A DNA stretch of 64,000 nucleotides from Acidilutibacter cellobiosedens (GTDB taxonomy: Bacteria > Bacillota > Clostridia > Tissierellales > Acidilutibacteraceae), in NCBI RefSeq assembly GCF_004103715.1, contig NZ_CP035282.1, forward strand, positions 3,062,501 through 3,126,500. Direction: 5' to 3'. Positions 8,907-18,725 of this stretch are shown here, piece by piece; the first letter of the stretch is position 1, and each line of letters opens with the position of its first letter. A program made the translations under genes and the position numbers. The notes beneath the pieces are model-generated. The model did no database searches. It was not told where the DNA came from and worked only from the letters and a program-made list of their open reading frames with translations.

Positions 8907-10088
8907 TTAACTTTTAAAAAACATCAGAAGCAGCCCTGCAGCCACTGCAGAACCAATAACTCCGGCAACATTCGGACCCATTGCATGCATAAGTAAAAAA
9001 TTTCTTGGATTTGCTTCTTGTCCCACTTTCTGAGAAACCCTTGCAGCCATAGGCACTGCCGATACTCCTGCAGAACCAATCAGCGGGTTTACTTTTCCTC
9101 CACTCATTTTATACATTATTTTCCCAAATAACACTCCACCTGCTGTTCCTATGGAAAATGCAATTAGACCAAGCATTATTATCTTAAGTGTTGAAGGAGA
9201 AAGAAACGTTTCTGCATTAGCTGTTGCACCTACCGTTGTTCCTAAAAATATTGTAATTATATTAATTAATTCATTTTGTACTGTCTTAGAAAGTCTGTCT
9301 ACCACACCTGACTCTCTAAGCAAGTTGCCCATCATCAGCATACCAATCAACGATGCTGCTGAGGGAAGGAGTAATGTTACAACTACTGTAACCAATATAG
9401 GAAATATTATCTTTTCTTTTTTAGATACAGGTCTTAACTGCTCCATTACAACTTCACGTTCTTTTTTTGTTGTTAACGCTTTCATAATCGGTGGCTGGAT
9501 AATTGGCACTAATGCCATATACGAATAAGCAGCCACTGCTATAGGGCCTAATAAATGGGGAGCCAATCTGCTTGTTAAGAAAAGTGCCGTAGGCCCGTCT
9601 GCACCTCCTATTATTCCTATACTTGCTGCCTCAGGCCCTGTAAATCCTAAAGTTACAGCTCCCATAAACGTAATAAATATTCCGAGCTGAGCCGCAGCTC
9701 CAAGAAGTATACTGCTCGGAGCTGCGATTAACGGCCCAAAATCTGTCATAGCCCCTATACCGAGAAATATTAAGGGAGGATATATGCCTAACTTAACTCC
9801 TTGATACAAATAATATAAAAGTCCGCCTATTTTCTTTGTTTGGGGAATTAAAGTTCCCGTCGCAGAATCCTTTACTACTTCAATTACCGGTGGATCCATA
9901 AGGCCACTAATGGGAAGATTAGCAAGCAGCATTCCAAAAGCTATTGGTATCAAAAGGAGTGGTTCATATCCTTTTTTTATAGCTAAATAAAGAAGTATAA
10001 ATGAAATAATAAGCATTATTACTTCTTTATATGTAAGAGCTGCAAAGCCTGTACTTTGTAAAAAATCTTTCAATATACTAAATAGCAT
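8907..10088 (-). CDS. mmdB: Methylmalonyl-CoA decarboxylase, Na+-pumping beta subunit
   Basis: A 393-residue polytopic membrane protein of the OadB/GcdB/MmdB family. It decarboxylates carboxybiotin and exports Na+. Recognisable family segments are [39 protein letters not shown], and near the C-terminus [13 protein letters not shown] and [14 protein letters not shown]. It is the last gene of the operon, 24 bases after the biotin carrier. There is no biotin carboxylase in the operon, so the complex should run as a decarboxylase. Substrate assignment to methylmalonyl-CoA is from the neighbouring mutase and epimerase. Confidence 0.94.
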   Translation of the reverse strand: MLFSILKDFLQSTGFAALTYKEVIMLIISFILLYLAIKKGYEPLLLIPIAFGMLLANLPISGLMDPPVIEVVKDSATGTLIPQTKKIGGLLYYLYQGVKLGIYPPLIFLGIGAMTDFGPLIAAPSSILLGAAAQLGIFITFMGAVTLGFTGPEAASIGIIGGADGPTALFLTSRLAPHLLGPIAVAAYSYMALVPIIQPPIMKALTTKKEREVVMEQLRPVSKKEKIIFPILVTVVVTLLLPSAASLIGMLMMGNLLRESGVVDRLSKTVQNELINIITIFLGTTVGATANAETFLSPSTLKIIMLGLIAFSIGTAGGVLFGKIMYKMSGGKVNPLIGSAGVSAVPMAARVSQKVGQEANPRNFLLMHAMGPNVAGVIGSAVAAGLLLMFFKS

Positions 10089-10111
10089 TCAATCCACCAC
10101 CTTCTCATATT

Positions 10112-10516
10112 TTATTCTATGCCCACCAATTTATCTTCCGTTTTGACGGTTGCTCCTTTGCTAACATAAATTCCCGTAACTTTTCCGTCTTTGGGAGCCA
10201 CTATTTCATTTTCCATTTTCATTGCCTCTAATATAATTAGTGTCTGACCGGATTTAACAATATCGCCTTCCTTAACATTTATATTTAAAATAGTACCTGG
10301 CATTGGTGCATAAACTACTTCCGTGCCCTTAGCTATCGATATATTTTTCTTATCTTCTTCTGAAGAAACTTCTTTTTCTGTTGGGTTTTGTTTTTGAACC
10401 GAGCTTTCAACTACTTTCTGCTGGATCGGCTGACTTTGATATTGAACTTCATTAGATACCTCTTCTACTTCTACTTCATATTTTTTTCCATTTACGTTTA
10501 TAAGAAATTTTCTCAT
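10112..10516 (-). CDS. mmdC: Biotin carrier (gamma) subunit of the decarboxylase
   Basis: A 134-residue biotinyl protein that shuttles the carboxyl group from the carboxyltransferase to the membrane subunit. The C-terminal half (about 68-134) is a biotinyl domain with the acceptor Lys100 in EAMKMEN and the paired PMPGTI and PKDGKVT hairpins. Residues 25-65 form a Gln/Ser/Glu-rich flexible linker. The ATG follows TAGGAGG. It lies between the delta and beta subunit genes. Confidence 0.95.
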   Translation of the reverse strand: MRKFLINVNGKKYEVEVEEVSNEVQYQSQPIQQKVVESSVQKQNPTEKEVSSEEDKKNISIAKGTEVVYAPMPGTILNINVKEGDIVKSGQTLIILEAMKMENEIVAPKDGKVTGIYVSKGATVKTEDKLVGIE

Positions 10517-10541
10517 TTTTTACCTCCTAAAATTGTTTTAT

Positions 10542-10895
10542 TTATAATCTCTTAAACATTTGCTGTTCTCTTCCTACTCTTGACCATATACATTCATTTG
10601 TGGATATTCTTTTTATACTTTTTATATTCATTTCGGGTATCGATACTCCCAAACTTGCAGCTACTGCTGCAGATATAATTGCTATCAATTCTTCGTTTTC
10701 ATCATCCTTAATATTTTCCATATTGGCCTCCTTAGCTACTAATTTCTGACTTGTTTTCTTCATCTTAGTGCCTTTATTTGTTATAACCTTAGAGCCCTTT
10801 ATTAGGTATGATATTATTAATAAAGATATAAACACAATAGCCATGCTAAATATAGTTATTATTAAGCTATCAGACATTGTTATCTTATCTCCCAC
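10542..10895 (-). CDS. mmdD: OadG/MmdD-like delta subunit of the decarboxylase
   Basis: A 117-residue protein with one N-terminal membrane helix (about residues 8-30), a basic stretch and a C-terminal tail with ISAAVAASLG and ending RRIS..ECIWSRVGREQQMF, as in small OadG-type subunits that anchor the soluble carboxyltransferase to the beta subunit. I use the GTG at 10895, preceded by AGGAAGGTG; an internal ATG seven codons on is also possible. It lies 12 bases after mmdA. Confidence 0.85.
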   Translation of the reverse strand: MGDKITMSDSLIITIFSMAIVFISLLIISYLIKGSKVITNKGTKMKKTSQKLVAKEANMENIKDDENEELIAIISAAVAASLGVSIPEMNIKSIKRISTNECIWSRVGREQQMFKRL

Positions 10896-10907
10896 TATCT
10901 CACCTTC

Positions 10908-12452
10908 CTACAGAGGAATATTTCCATGTTTTTTAGCCGGTCTCTCTTCTCTCTTACTTCGAAGCATATCAAAGGCACTTATAAGTCTTGGTCTGGTAGT
11001 ACTGGGCACTATTACATCGTCTACATACCCTCTTGACGCTGCAATATAAGGATTATTTACAGTGTCTTTATATTCTGCTATTTTTTCCTTCCTGAACTCT
11101 ACAGGATCTTCAGAGCCTTCAATTTCCTTTTTGAATATAATATTTGCTGCACCTTCGGGTCCCATAACTGCTATTTCAGCATTAGGCCATGCAAATACTT
11201 GATCTGCTCCCAAGTCCTTAGAACACATCGCAAGGTAAGCTCCGCCATAGGCCTTTCTTATTATAAGAGTGACCTTAGGTACTGTCGCTTCACTATAAGC
11301 ATAAAGCATTTTGGCTCCATGTCTTATAATCCCTCCATATTCCTGTTCCGTTCCAGGTAAAAATCCCGGTACATCTACGAGATTAAGCAGCGGTATGTTA
11401 AAAGCATCGCATGTCCTAATAAATCTGCCGGCTTTATCAGAAGCATTAACGTCAATACATCCCGCCAAAACTTTAGGCTGGTTTCCAATCACTCCTACGG
11501 TCATCCCGTTGAGTCTTATATATCCTGTAATCATATTCTGAGCATAATAGGGCTGAACTTCAAAAAATTCTCCTTTATCTGCTAATATATTTATTATTTC
11601 CTTCATATCATAGGATTTATTTGGATTTTCAGGTATTATTTCGTTAAGTCTCTCTTCAACCCTATTTATATTATCATCAGCTTCAATAATAGGAGGCTCT
11701 TCAAGATTATTTGATGGAAGATAACTCAGCAATCTTTTTATCCTTTGAATGCAGTCTTCCTCATTTGAATCTATAAAATGAGCAACTCCACTGATTTTAT
11801 TATGAGTCACAGCTCCTCCCAACTCTTCCTGAGATACTTCTTCTCCGGTAACCGATTTTATCACCTGAGGTCCGGTAATAAACATCATTCCCGTATTTTC
11901 AACCATAAATATAAAATCCGTCAGTGCCGGTGAATAAACAGCACCTCCCGCACATGGCCCCACAATTACAGAAATTTGGGGAACTACACCTGAAGCCAAT
12001 GTGTTTCTATAAAAAATATTTCCATATCCCGATAGAGCATCTACTCCTTCCTGTATCCTTGCTCCTCCGGAATCATTAAATCCTACTATAGGTGCACCCA
12101 TTTTAATTGCCATATCTTGAACCTTGCATATTTTTGCTGCGTGCATCTCTCCAAGAGAACCTCCCAGAACTGTAAAATCCTGAGCATATACAAAAATCAG
12201 TCTTCCATCTACAGTGCCGTATCCTGTCACAACTCCGTCTGCCTCTGCTTCAACTTTTTCCATTTCAAAATTAGTACATCTGTGCTTTACAAAAGCATCT
12301 ATTTCAACAAAGCTGCCTTCATCCAATAAAAGATTTATTCTTTCTCTCGCAGTAAATTTACTGGATTTATGCTGTTTTTCAATACGTTTTTCACCTCCTC
12401 CAAGAGATATTTTATTCTTGGATTCGATTAGTTCCTCGATTTTGTTTTTCAT
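10908..12452 (-). CDS. mmdA: Methylmalonyl-CoA decarboxylase carboxyltransferase (alpha) subunit
   Basis: This 514-residue carboxyltransferase transfers the carboxyl group of (S)-methylmalonyl-CoA to biotin. It has the duplicated crotonase-like acyl-CoA carboxylase beta fold: N-half segments QDFTVLGGSLGEMHAAKI, FNDSGGARIQEGV and GPCAGGAVYSPALTDF, C-half segments LVDVPGFLPGTEQE, RKAYGGAYLAMCSK and AWPNAEIAVMGPEGA. Length is typical. It is preceded by the epimerase gene and followed by the other three decarboxylase subunits, so a decarboxylase role fits better than propionyl-CoA carboxylase. Confidence 0.95.
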   Translation of the reverse strand: MKNKIEELIESKNKISLGGGEKRIEKQHKSSKFTARERINLLLDEGSFVEIDAFVKHRCTNFEMEKVEAEADGVVTGYGTVDGRLIFVYAQDFTVLGGSLGEMHAAKICKVQDMAIKMGAPIVGFNDSGGARIQEGVDALSGYGNIFYRNTLASGVVPQISVIVGPCAGGAVYSPALTDFIFMVENTGMMFITGPQVIKSVTGEEVSQEELGGAVTHNKISGVAHFIDSNEEDCIQRIKRLLSYLPSNNLEEPPIIEADDNINRVEERLNEIIPENPNKSYDMKEIINILADKGEFFEVQPYYAQNMITGYIRLNGMTVGVIGNQPKVLAGCIDVNASDKAGRFIRTCDAFNIPLLNLVDVPGFLPGTEQEYGGIIRHGAKMLYAYSEATVPKVTLIIRKAYGGAYLAMCSKDLGADQVFAWPNAEIAVMGPEGAANIIFKKEIEGSEDPVEFRKEKIAEYKDTVNNPYIAASRGYVDDVIVPSTTRPRLISAFDMLRSKREERPAKKHGNIPL

Positions 12453-12480
12453 TTTTACCCTCCTTCTTCTCTACATAATA

Positions 12481-12882
12481 CTAATTTCTTTCACAAAGTT
12501 CTATCAAAACTCCAAAGGTGCTTTTGGGATGCAAAAAAGCAATTTTTGCTCCTCCTGCACCATAACGAGGCTTTTCATCAATCATCCTTATACCTTTCGA
12601 TTTCATCTCTTCAATAGCTTTATCGATATCATCTACTTTATAAGCTATGTGCTGTATTCCCTCGCCTTTCTTTTCGATAAACTTCGATATAGGGCCATTT
12701 TCCTCTGTAGACTCTAAAAGTTCAATCTCTGTATCTCCAATGGGCAAAAAAGCAACTCTCACTTTCTGTTCTTCTATAACTTCATTGCCTTGAGCCTTTA
12801 TACCCAACACATTTTCATAAAACTTTAAAGTCTCATCTAAATCTTTAACCGCTATTCCTATATGATCTACCTTTTTAATCAC
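12481..12882 (-). CDS. mce: Methylmalonyl-CoA epimerase
   Basis: A 133-residue glyoxalase-fold enzyme that interconverts (R)- and (S)-methylmalonyl-CoA, linking the mutase to the decarboxylase. Metal-binding positions are visible: His7 in VDHIGIAV, the His in GIQHIAYKVDD and the Glu in VLIELCE. The start is GTG at 12882 with GGGAGG upstream. It lies 17 bases after meaB and 28 bases before mmdA. Confidence 0.95.
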   Translation of the reverse strand: MIKKVDHIGIAVKDLDETLKFYENVLGIKAQGNEVIEEQKVRVAFLPIGDTEIELLESTEENGPISKFIEKKGEGIQHIAYKVDDIDKAIEEMKSKGIRMIDEKPRYGAGGAKIAFLHPKSTFGVLIELCERN

Positions 12883-12898
12883 TTTATTTCCTCCCTTC

Positions 12899-13843
12899 TT
12901 ATTTAAGTAATTCTATAATCTTATCCCTTCCAGTATAAGGATCTAAATTTCTTAAGACCACTTTCTCCGCCAATTCCTCTAAAATAGAATTATTTTTAAT
13001 TGTCTTCATAACTGAGCTCATTAGCTCATCTTCCACTAACTTTAATATTTCGAGTTTTGCATTTCTAACCCTTATGTCCTTTAATTTATTGGTACTCTCC
13101 AAATATTTTCTATGTTCTATTATCTTGTCAAGAAGAATATCCATGCCTTCGTTCCTGACCCCCGATACTTTTAATACAAATGGCCTATAATCCTTCTTAT
13201 CGTTTAAATCAAGCATCATTTGAATTTCTAACTCAGTTTTATCGGCTCCATCCAGATCCGATTTGTTTATTGCAAAAATATCTGCTATTTCAACGATTCC
13301 CGCCTTAATAGCCTGTATATCATCTCCCATATTAGGAGCCATTACCATAAGCACCGTATCCGCAAGCTTAACTATATCTATTTCAGACTGGCCAACTCCT
13401 ACAGTTTCAATGAATATATAATCTGTCCCAAATATATCAAGTATCTTTACAGCTCCTTGGGTGGCCTTAGATAATCCTCCTAAAGAACCTCTGGTACCCA
13501 TACTTCTGATAAAAACTTCTTTGTCAAGGGCTAAATCATTCATTCGAATTCTATCACCTAAAATTGCTCCTCCTGTAAAGGGACTTGTAGGATCTATTGC
13601 TATTATCCCCACTTTTTTCTTCCTTTTTCTCAATTCTTTTGTAAGCTTATCGGTGACAGTACTCTTACCGCTTCCGGGAGGGCCTGTAATACCTACAATA
13701 TAAGCCCTGCCAGTATATTTATATAACTTTTTAATCATGTCAAAAATTTCTTTGTCCCCATTTTCAACCATAGTTATAGCTCTTGCACAAGCCCTTTTAT
13801 CTCCCATTATTAATTTATCTTCCAAGTCCAACTTATGCACCAC
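12899..13843 (-). CDS. meaB: Methylmalonyl-CoA mutase-associated GTPase MeaB
   Basis: A 314-residue G3E-family P-loop GTPase that protects and reloads the B12 cofactor of methylmalonyl-CoA mutase. The Walker A motif GPPGSGKST is at 54-62; the family segments IDPTSPFTGGAILGDR, FIRSMGTRGSLGG, ETVGVGQSE and NKSD (base recognition) are all present. The start is GTG at 13843, immediately after the stop of the cobalamin-binding subunit with AGAGGAA upstream, which points to translational coupling. Confidence 0.96.
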   Translation of the reverse strand: MVHKLDLEDKLIMGDKRACARAITMVENGDKEIFDMIKKLYKYTGRAYIVGITGPPGSGKSTVTDKLTKELRKRKKKVGIIAIDPTSPFTGGAILGDRIRMNDLALDKEVFIRSMGTRGSLGGLSKATQGAVKILDIFGTDYIFIETVGVGQSEIDIVKLADTVLMVMAPNMGDDIQAIKAGIVEIADIFAINKSDLDGADKTELEIQMMLDLNDKKDYRPFVLKVSGVRNEGMDILLDKIIEHRKYLESTNKLKDIRVRNAKLEILKLVEDELMSSVMKTIKNNSILEELAEKVVLRNLDPYTGRDKIIELLK

Positions 13844-14245
13844 CTATTTATTCCTCTTTATATGAGTCCTAATATATTCTACTACATCTTTTGTGGAGGT
13901 TCCCGGAGTAAATATCTCCTCTATTCCTTTTTCCTTAAGTCCCGGAATGTCATCTTCGGGAATTACCCCTCCTCCCATTATAAGAACATCTGTCACTCCT
14001 TCTTCTTTTAGAAGATTAACTACCTTGGGAAATAAATAATTATGTGCTCCTGAAAGAATACTCATTGCCACAACATCTACATCTTCCTGTATTGCTGTAG
14101 CAACAATCTGTTCGGGGGTTTGTCTTAAGCCCGTATATATTACTTCCATTCCTGCATCTCTCAAAGCTCTTGCAATAACCTTTGCTCCTCTATCATGCCC
14201 ATCAAGTCCAGGCTTTGCTACCAAAACCCTTATTGGTCTATTCAT
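13844..14245 (-). CDS. mcmA2: Methylmalonyl-CoA mutase, cobalamin-binding subunit
   Basis: A 133-residue B12-binding domain encoded as a separate chain. The signature DGHDRG (His17 is the lower axial cobalt ligand) is followed by the conserved SILSGAH and MGGGVIP segments. It pairs with the large chain 14 bases upstream to form the adenosylcobalamin-dependent mutase that converts succinyl-CoA to (R)-methylmalonyl-CoA. The ATG has GGAGGAAACAG upstream. This split architecture is known from archaea and several anaerobes. Confidence 0.95.
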   Translation of the reverse strand: MNRPIRVLVAKPGLDGHDRGAKVIARALRDAGMEVIYTGLRQTPEQIVATAIQEDVDVVAMSILSGAHNYLFPKVVNLLKEEGVTDVLIMGGGVIPEDDIPGLKEKGIEEIFTPGTSTKDVVEYIRTHIKRNK

Positions 14246-14259
14246 TCTGTTTCCTCCTT

Positions 14260-15939
14260 TTATAATATAACACTTTGCTGATATTCTCCAAATACTTCCC
14301 TCAATACATTACATATTTCTCCAAGAGTCGCATAAGCTTTAACCGCATCCAATATACAAGGCATTAAGTTTTCCTTGCCCTTTGCTTCATCTTTTAATCT
14401 CTTCAATACCCTTTCGACTTCTTCATTATTCCTTGAATTTTTTAATTCCTGTAATTTCTTCTTCTGCAATTTTTCTACCTCAGGATCGACTCTCAATATA
14501 TCTTTATGATGTTTTTCTTCGATTTGGAATTTATTTACTCCCACAACTACTCTTGTATTAGCCTCTATTTCCATTTGATATTTATACGCACTATTCTGAA
14601 TTTCTTTCTGAATAAATCCCTTGGAAATAGCTTTCGGTGCTCCTCCCAGCTCATCAATTTTTCGTATATACTTCATTGCTTCTTCTTCTATTTTATCGGT
14701 TAAGTTTTCAATATAATAGGACCCCGCCAATGGGTCAACAGTCTCCGTAACTCCGCTTTCATAGGCTACAATTTGTTGAGTCCTTAATGCAATTCTTACA
14801 GACTCTTCAGTAGGAAGAGCTAAAGCTTCGTCCCTCGAGTTGGTATGAAGAGATTGAGTCCCTCCAAGAACTGCAGCAAGGGTCTGAATAGTAACTCTGA
14901 TTATATTATTATCCGGTTGCTGAGCCGTCAATGTAGAACCTGCCGTCTGAGTATGAAATTTCAACATCATGGATTTTTCTTTTTTAGCTTTAAATCTTTC
15001 TTTCATTATTCTTGCCCACAATCTTCTTGCCGCTCTGTATTTAGCAACTTCTTCTAAAAAATCATTATGAGCATTAAAGAAAAATGAAAGTCTAGGCGCA
15101 AATTCATCTACATCCAAACCAGCTTTTATTGCCGCCTCAACATATGCTATTCCGTCAGCTAAAGTAAAAGCAACTTCCTGAATTGCCGTAGCCCCTGCTT
15201 CTCTTATATGGTATCCGCTGATACTTATGGTATTCCATTTAGGGACATTTTTTGAACAATATTCAAATATATCCGTTATAAGCCTCATGGACGGTTCCGG
15301 TGGAAATATGTAAGTTCCCCTTGCAATATACTCTTTTAAAATATCATTTTGAATTGTTCCTCTTAATTTACTCTTGGGTACTCCCTGTTTTTCCGCTACT
15401 GCTATATACATCGCAAGCAAAATACTGGCCGGAGCATTTATAGTCATAGATGTGCTTACCTTATCCAACGGAATCCCTTCAAACAGTATTTCCATGTCTT
15501 TCAACGAATCAATAGCAACTCCTACTTTTCCTACCTCTCCTTCACTTAAAGGTGCATCTGAATCATATCCAATTTGAGTAGGAAGATCAAAGGCTACACT
15601 TAAGCCCGTTTGTCCTTGTTCAAGCAAATATTTATATCTCTTATTAGACTCTTCGGCAGTTGCAAATCCTGCATACTGTCTCATAGTCCAAAGTTTTCCT
15701 CTATACATCGTAGGCTGAACTCCTCTTGTAAAAGGATATTGTCCCGGGTATCCCAAATCCCCTTCATAATCTAAATTTTCATTATCCTCAGGAGTATATA
15801 ACCTATTAACTTCAATATTTGAACCTGTACTAAATTCTTCTTTTCTTTCCGGAAATTTTGATAAAGTTTTCATAACCTTATCTTCTTCCCACTTTTTCTT
15901 TGAATCTTTAACGTTTTCAATGGTGTCCTTGTCAAACAT
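14260..15939 (-). CDS. mcmA1: Methylmalonyl-CoA mutase, large catalytic subunit
   Basis: About 559 residues forming the substrate-binding TIM barrel of methylmalonyl-CoA mutase. Family segments include [54 protein letters not shown], and [18 protein letters not shown]. No B12-binding domain is attached; that is the next gene. I start at ATG 15939, eight bases after GAGGAGG; the TTG two codons upstream is too close to it. It is the first gene of the eight-gene mutase-decarboxylase operon. Confidence 0.97.
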   Translation of the reverse strand: MFDKDTIENVKDSKKKWEEDKVMKTLSKFPERKEEFSTGSNIEVNRLYTPEDNENLDYEGDLGYPGQYPFTRGVQPTMYRGKLWTMRQYAGFATAEESNKRYKYLLEQGQTGLSVAFDLPTQIGYDSDAPLSEGEVGKVGVAIDSLKDMEILFEGIPLDKVSTSMTINAPASILLAMYIAVAEKQGVPKSKLRGTIQNDILKEYIARGTYIFPPEPSMRLITDIFEYCSKNVPKWNTISISGYHIREAGATAIQEVAFTLADGIAYVEAAIKAGLDVDEFAPRLSFFFNAHNDFLEEVAKYRAARRLWARIMKERFKAKKEKSMMLKFHTQTAGSTLTAQQPDNNIIRVTIQTLAAVLGGTQSLHTNSRDEALALPTEESVRIALRTQQIVAYESGVTETVDPLAGSYYIENLTDKIEEEAMKYIRKIDELGGAPKAISKGFIQKEIQNSAYKYQMEIEANTRVVVGVNKFQIEEKHHKDILRVDPEVEKLQKKKLQELKNSRNNEEVERVLKRLKDEAKGKENLMPCILDAVKAYATLGEICNVLREVFGEYQQSVIL

Positions 15940-15990
15940 TATCAAATCCTCCTCATATTAAACAAACAGGTTTTTTAGTATCTTTATTAT

Positions 15991-16021
15991 ATTATACTAC
16001 ATCCTTGGGGAAAATTTGCAA
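15991..16021 (-). promoter_or_regulatory. Candidate promoter of the mutase-decarboxylase operon
   Basis: TTGCAA (16016-16021) and TATAAT (15991-15996) on the minus strand are separated by 19 bases, a little long, about 50 bases upstream of the first gene. No operator or riboswitch is evident here. Confidence 0.5.
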
Positions 16022-16082
16022 CTATTATTTCAAATTATATTAAAAATGAAACAAAAATTGCATATTTTAAAAATCTACTTAT

Positions 16083-16133
16083 AAATAAAAGCACTATCAG
16101 CAATTATTAAAATCTAATAATATCGATAGTGCT
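16083..16133 (-). terminator. Terminator of ftsH
   Basis: Arms AGCACTATC (16090-16098) and GATAGTGCT (16125-16133), with inner pairing of the loop, are followed on the minus strand by TTTATTT. It starts 40 bases after the ftsH stop. Confidence 0.8.
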
Positions 16134-16172
16134 TGTTTTATATCACAGAAATTTCATTCAATGTTTTTTACT

Positions 16173-17978
16173 TTATGCTGCTTCAAAAGCCGCTGTAAAT
16201 TCTTTTTCATCAAGAGTTTCTTTTTCCAATAAAGCCTGAGCTACGGAATGCAATTTATTTATATTGTCTGATAAAAGTTTTTCTGCCGTCTGATATGCTT
16301 TATCAATTAAGCTTCTCATCTCTTTGTCAATCTGAGCAGCTACTTGTTCACTATAATTCCTTGTTCTTCCAAGATCCCTTCCTACAAATATTTCTTCATC
16401 ATCAGTTCCGTAAGTCATCGGCCCAAGATTATCACTCATTCCATAATGAGTGACCATTCTTCTTGCCACTTTAGTTGCTCTTTCTATATCATTTTGGGCT
16501 CCTGTACTGATGTCTTTTAATACTAACGCTTCGGCTACTCTTCCTCCCAAGAGTTGAACAAGTTCACTCTCCATTTGACGTTTAGTCATATAATTTCTTT
16601 CATCTTCCGGAAGATATGCTGTAAATCCTCCTGCCATTCCTCTCGGTATGATAGTTATCATATGAACAGGGTCAGCATCCGGTAAAAGCCTCGCTGTTAC
16701 TGCATGACCTGCTTCATGATAAGCTGTTATCTTCTTTTCCTTTTCACTTATCACCTTGCTTTTCTTTTCGGGTCCTGCCACAACTTTAATGGACGCTTCC
16801 TCGATTATATTTGCTGGAATAGCTTTAAGTCCATGTCTGGCAGTCAAAAGAGCTGCTTCATTGACCAAATTCTCCAAATCTGCCGGGGTAAAACCCACAG
16901 TTCTTTTAGCTATAACTTTTAAGTCCACATCAGGAGCCAATGGCTTATTTTTAGTATGAATTTTCAACACTGCTTCTCTTCCTTTAACATCAGGGACTCC
17001 CACATACACTCGCCTGTCAAATCTACCGGGTCTCAATAATGCTGAGTCTAAGATATCCGGTCTGTTAGTAGCTGCCATGACAATAATCCCTTCGTTCGTT
17101 CCAAACCCATCCATCTCAACAAGAAGTTGATTCAAAGTTTGTTCACGCTCATCATGGCCGCCTCCTAATCCTGCACCTCTTCTTCTTCCTACGGCGTCTA
17201 TTTCATCTATAAAAACTATACATGGAGAGTTTTTCTTTGCCTGTTCGAATAGATCTCTTACACGGCTTGCACCTACACCAACAAACATTTCTACAAAATC
17301 CGAACCGCTTATACTAAAGAAAGGTACTCCAGCCTCTCCTGCCACAGCTCTGCTCAAGTAAGTCTTCCCTGTTCCCGGAGGTCCCACAAGAAGAACGCCT
17401 TTCGGTATTCTTGCTCCAAGTTCAATATATTTTCTCGGGCTTTTTAAGAAATCCACTATCTCCATCAATTCTTCCTTTTCTTCTTCCAGACCAGCTACAT
17501 CGGCAAAAGTAATTTTGGTATTGGGATCGTCCTTTACCATTCTCGCTTTGCTTTTCCCAAAGGACATTACCTTATTTCCTCCCCCTTGGGACTGTTGCAT
17601 AAACACAAACCAGATTATTCCAAATACCAAAACAGTAAATATTGCCGGAAGCATATCAACAAACCAAGGTGTTCCTTGTTCTTCCTCGACATTATATCTG
17701 ACATTCTTATTACCTTCTATATAATCCAAATAAAATTGGTAGCTTACCTCATTTGACGGTAATGTTGTTGTAAATTGCGTATCATCCTTTAATTTTCCAT
17801 TTAAAACATTTCCAACGGATGTAATGCTTTTTACATTCCCTGCTTCCAATTGCTCCTGAAGTTCAGTTACATCCATCTTCTTTACTTGCTCTACTCCCTT
17901 TCCTAACATCTGTACAGCAATAATAATCATGACAAGTATAAGCAAATAAACACTTATACTCCTGAAAAATTTTCTCAA
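16173..17978 (-). CDS. ftsH: ATP-dependent zinc metalloprotease FtsH
   Basis: A 601-residue membrane AAA+ protease that degrades misfolded membrane and regulatory proteins. Two N-terminal membrane helices (about 8-24 and 108-127) flank an extracytoplasmic domain; Walker A GPPGTGKT is at 199-206, Walker [10 protein letters not shown] follows, the SRH carries LRPGRFDR, and the zinc site HEAGH is at 421-425. The start is TTG at 17978, seven bases after GGAGGG. It closes the tilS-hpt-ftsH series conserved in Firmicutes; a partial repeat copy lies between hpt and ftsH. Confidence 0.98.
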   Translation of the reverse strand: MRKFFRSISVYLLILVMIIIAVQMLGKGVEQVKKMDVTELQEQLEAGNVKSITSVGNVLNGKLKDDTQFTTTLPSNEVSYQFYLDYIEGNKNVRYNVEEEQGTPWFVDMLPAIFTVLVFGIIWFVFMQQSQGGGNKVMSFGKSKARMVKDDPNTKITFADVAGLEEEKEELMEIVDFLKSPRKYIELGARIPKGVLLVGPPGTGKTYLSRAVAGEAGVPFFSISGSDFVEMFVGVGASRVRDLFEQAKKNSPCIVFIDEIDAVGRRRGAGLGGGHDEREQTLNQLLVEMDGFGTNEGIIVMAATNRPDILDSALLRPGRFDRRVYVGVPDVKGREAVLKIHTKNKPLAPDVDLKVIAKRTVGFTPADLENLVNEAALLTARHGLKAIPANIIEEASIKVVAGPEKKSKVISEKEKKITAYHEAGHAVTARLLPDADPVHMITIIPRGMAGGFTAYLPEDERNYMTKRQMESELVQLLGGRVAEALVLKDISTGAQNDIERATKVARRMVTHYGMSDNLGPMTYGTDDEEIFVGRDLGRTRNYSEQVAAQIDKEMRSLIDKAYQTAEKLLSDNINKLHSVAQALLEKETLDEKEFTAAFEAA

Positions 17979-18072
17979 ACTGAGTCCCTCCTTCTAACTT
18001 TAAGCCAGATTACATTATCAAATTATAGCATGTTTATTTTAATTATACAAATAAATTTATCATTATAAGGTA

Positions 18073-18152
18073 GCTTTTCTTGAAACTCATTTACGGAAAG
18101 TTCTTTTTATCTGTTTTTTATAAGTGAGAACTTTCCTATTCGTTATAAAAGC
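18073..18152 (+). repeat. Dispersed intergenic repeat, copy B (5' part missing)
   Basis: Retains GCTTTTCTTGAAACTCATT, a strong inner stem GGAAAGTTC...GAACTTTCC and the tail CCTATTCGTTATAA, but lacks the first arm and loop of the terminator hairpin. It lies between the hpt stop and the ftsH start. Confidence 0.65.
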
Positions 18153-18166
18153 ATTCTTTGAACATA

Positions 18167-18703
18167 TTAACTATATACTTCTTTTTTTAAAGCTCCTACA
18201 AATGATAAATTCCTATAATTCTCTGAATAATCAAGCCCATATCCTACTACAAATTCATCAGGAATAACAAATCCTCTATACTTTACAGGAACATCAACCT
18301 TTCTTCTTTCTGGTTTATCCAAAAGAGTACATATCTCTACACTTTCAGCTCCCCTTTTCTTTAAATTTTCATATAGATATTTAAGAGTAAGTCCTGTATC
18401 TATTATATCTTCAACAATAATAATATCTTTTCCCTCTACGCTGCAATCCAAATCCTTGTTAATTTTTACCACTCCTGAAGATTTAGAAGAATTTCCATAA
18501 CTGGAAACCGCCATAAAATCCATAGATATAGGAAGATCTATACTTCTTACCAAATCTGACATAAAAATTACTGCTCCTTTAAGTATTCCAATCAATACAA
18601 GATTTTTCCCTTTATATTCTCCAGTTATTTCTTTTCCTAATTCTCCAACTCTTTTTTTTATTTGATCCTCTGTAACAAGTACTTCTTTTATAAAATCTTC
18701 CAT
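18167..18703 (-). CDS. hpt: Hypoxanthine phosphoribosyltransferase
   Basis: A 178-residue purine-salvage enzyme that makes IMP or GMP from hypoxanthine or guanine and PRPP. The PRPP-binding signature IIIVEDIIDTG is clear, as are LIGILKGAVIFMSDL, DFMAVSSYG and LLDKPERRKVDV. I start at ATG 18703 because the preceding TTGAGGGGG is its ribosome-binding site rather than coding. It lies 22 bases after tilS, the usual Firmicutes arrangement. Confidence 0.97.
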   Translation of the reverse strand: MEDFIKEVLVTEDQIKKRVGELGKEITGEYKGKNLVLIGILKGAVIFMSDLVRSIDLPISMDFMAVSSYGNSSKSSGVVKINKDLDCSVEGKDIIIVEDIIDTGLTLKYLYENLKKRGAESVEICTLLDKPERRKVDVPVKYRGFVIPDEFVVGYGLDYSENYRNLSFVGALKKEVYS

Positions 18704-18725
18704 TCTGATCCCCCTCAATTTGCTA

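Noticed and set aside
12117-12717. Plus-strand frames antisense to mmdA and the epimerase gene
   Set aside because: No start signal and no recognisable protein; both are shadows of strongly conserved minus-strand genes.
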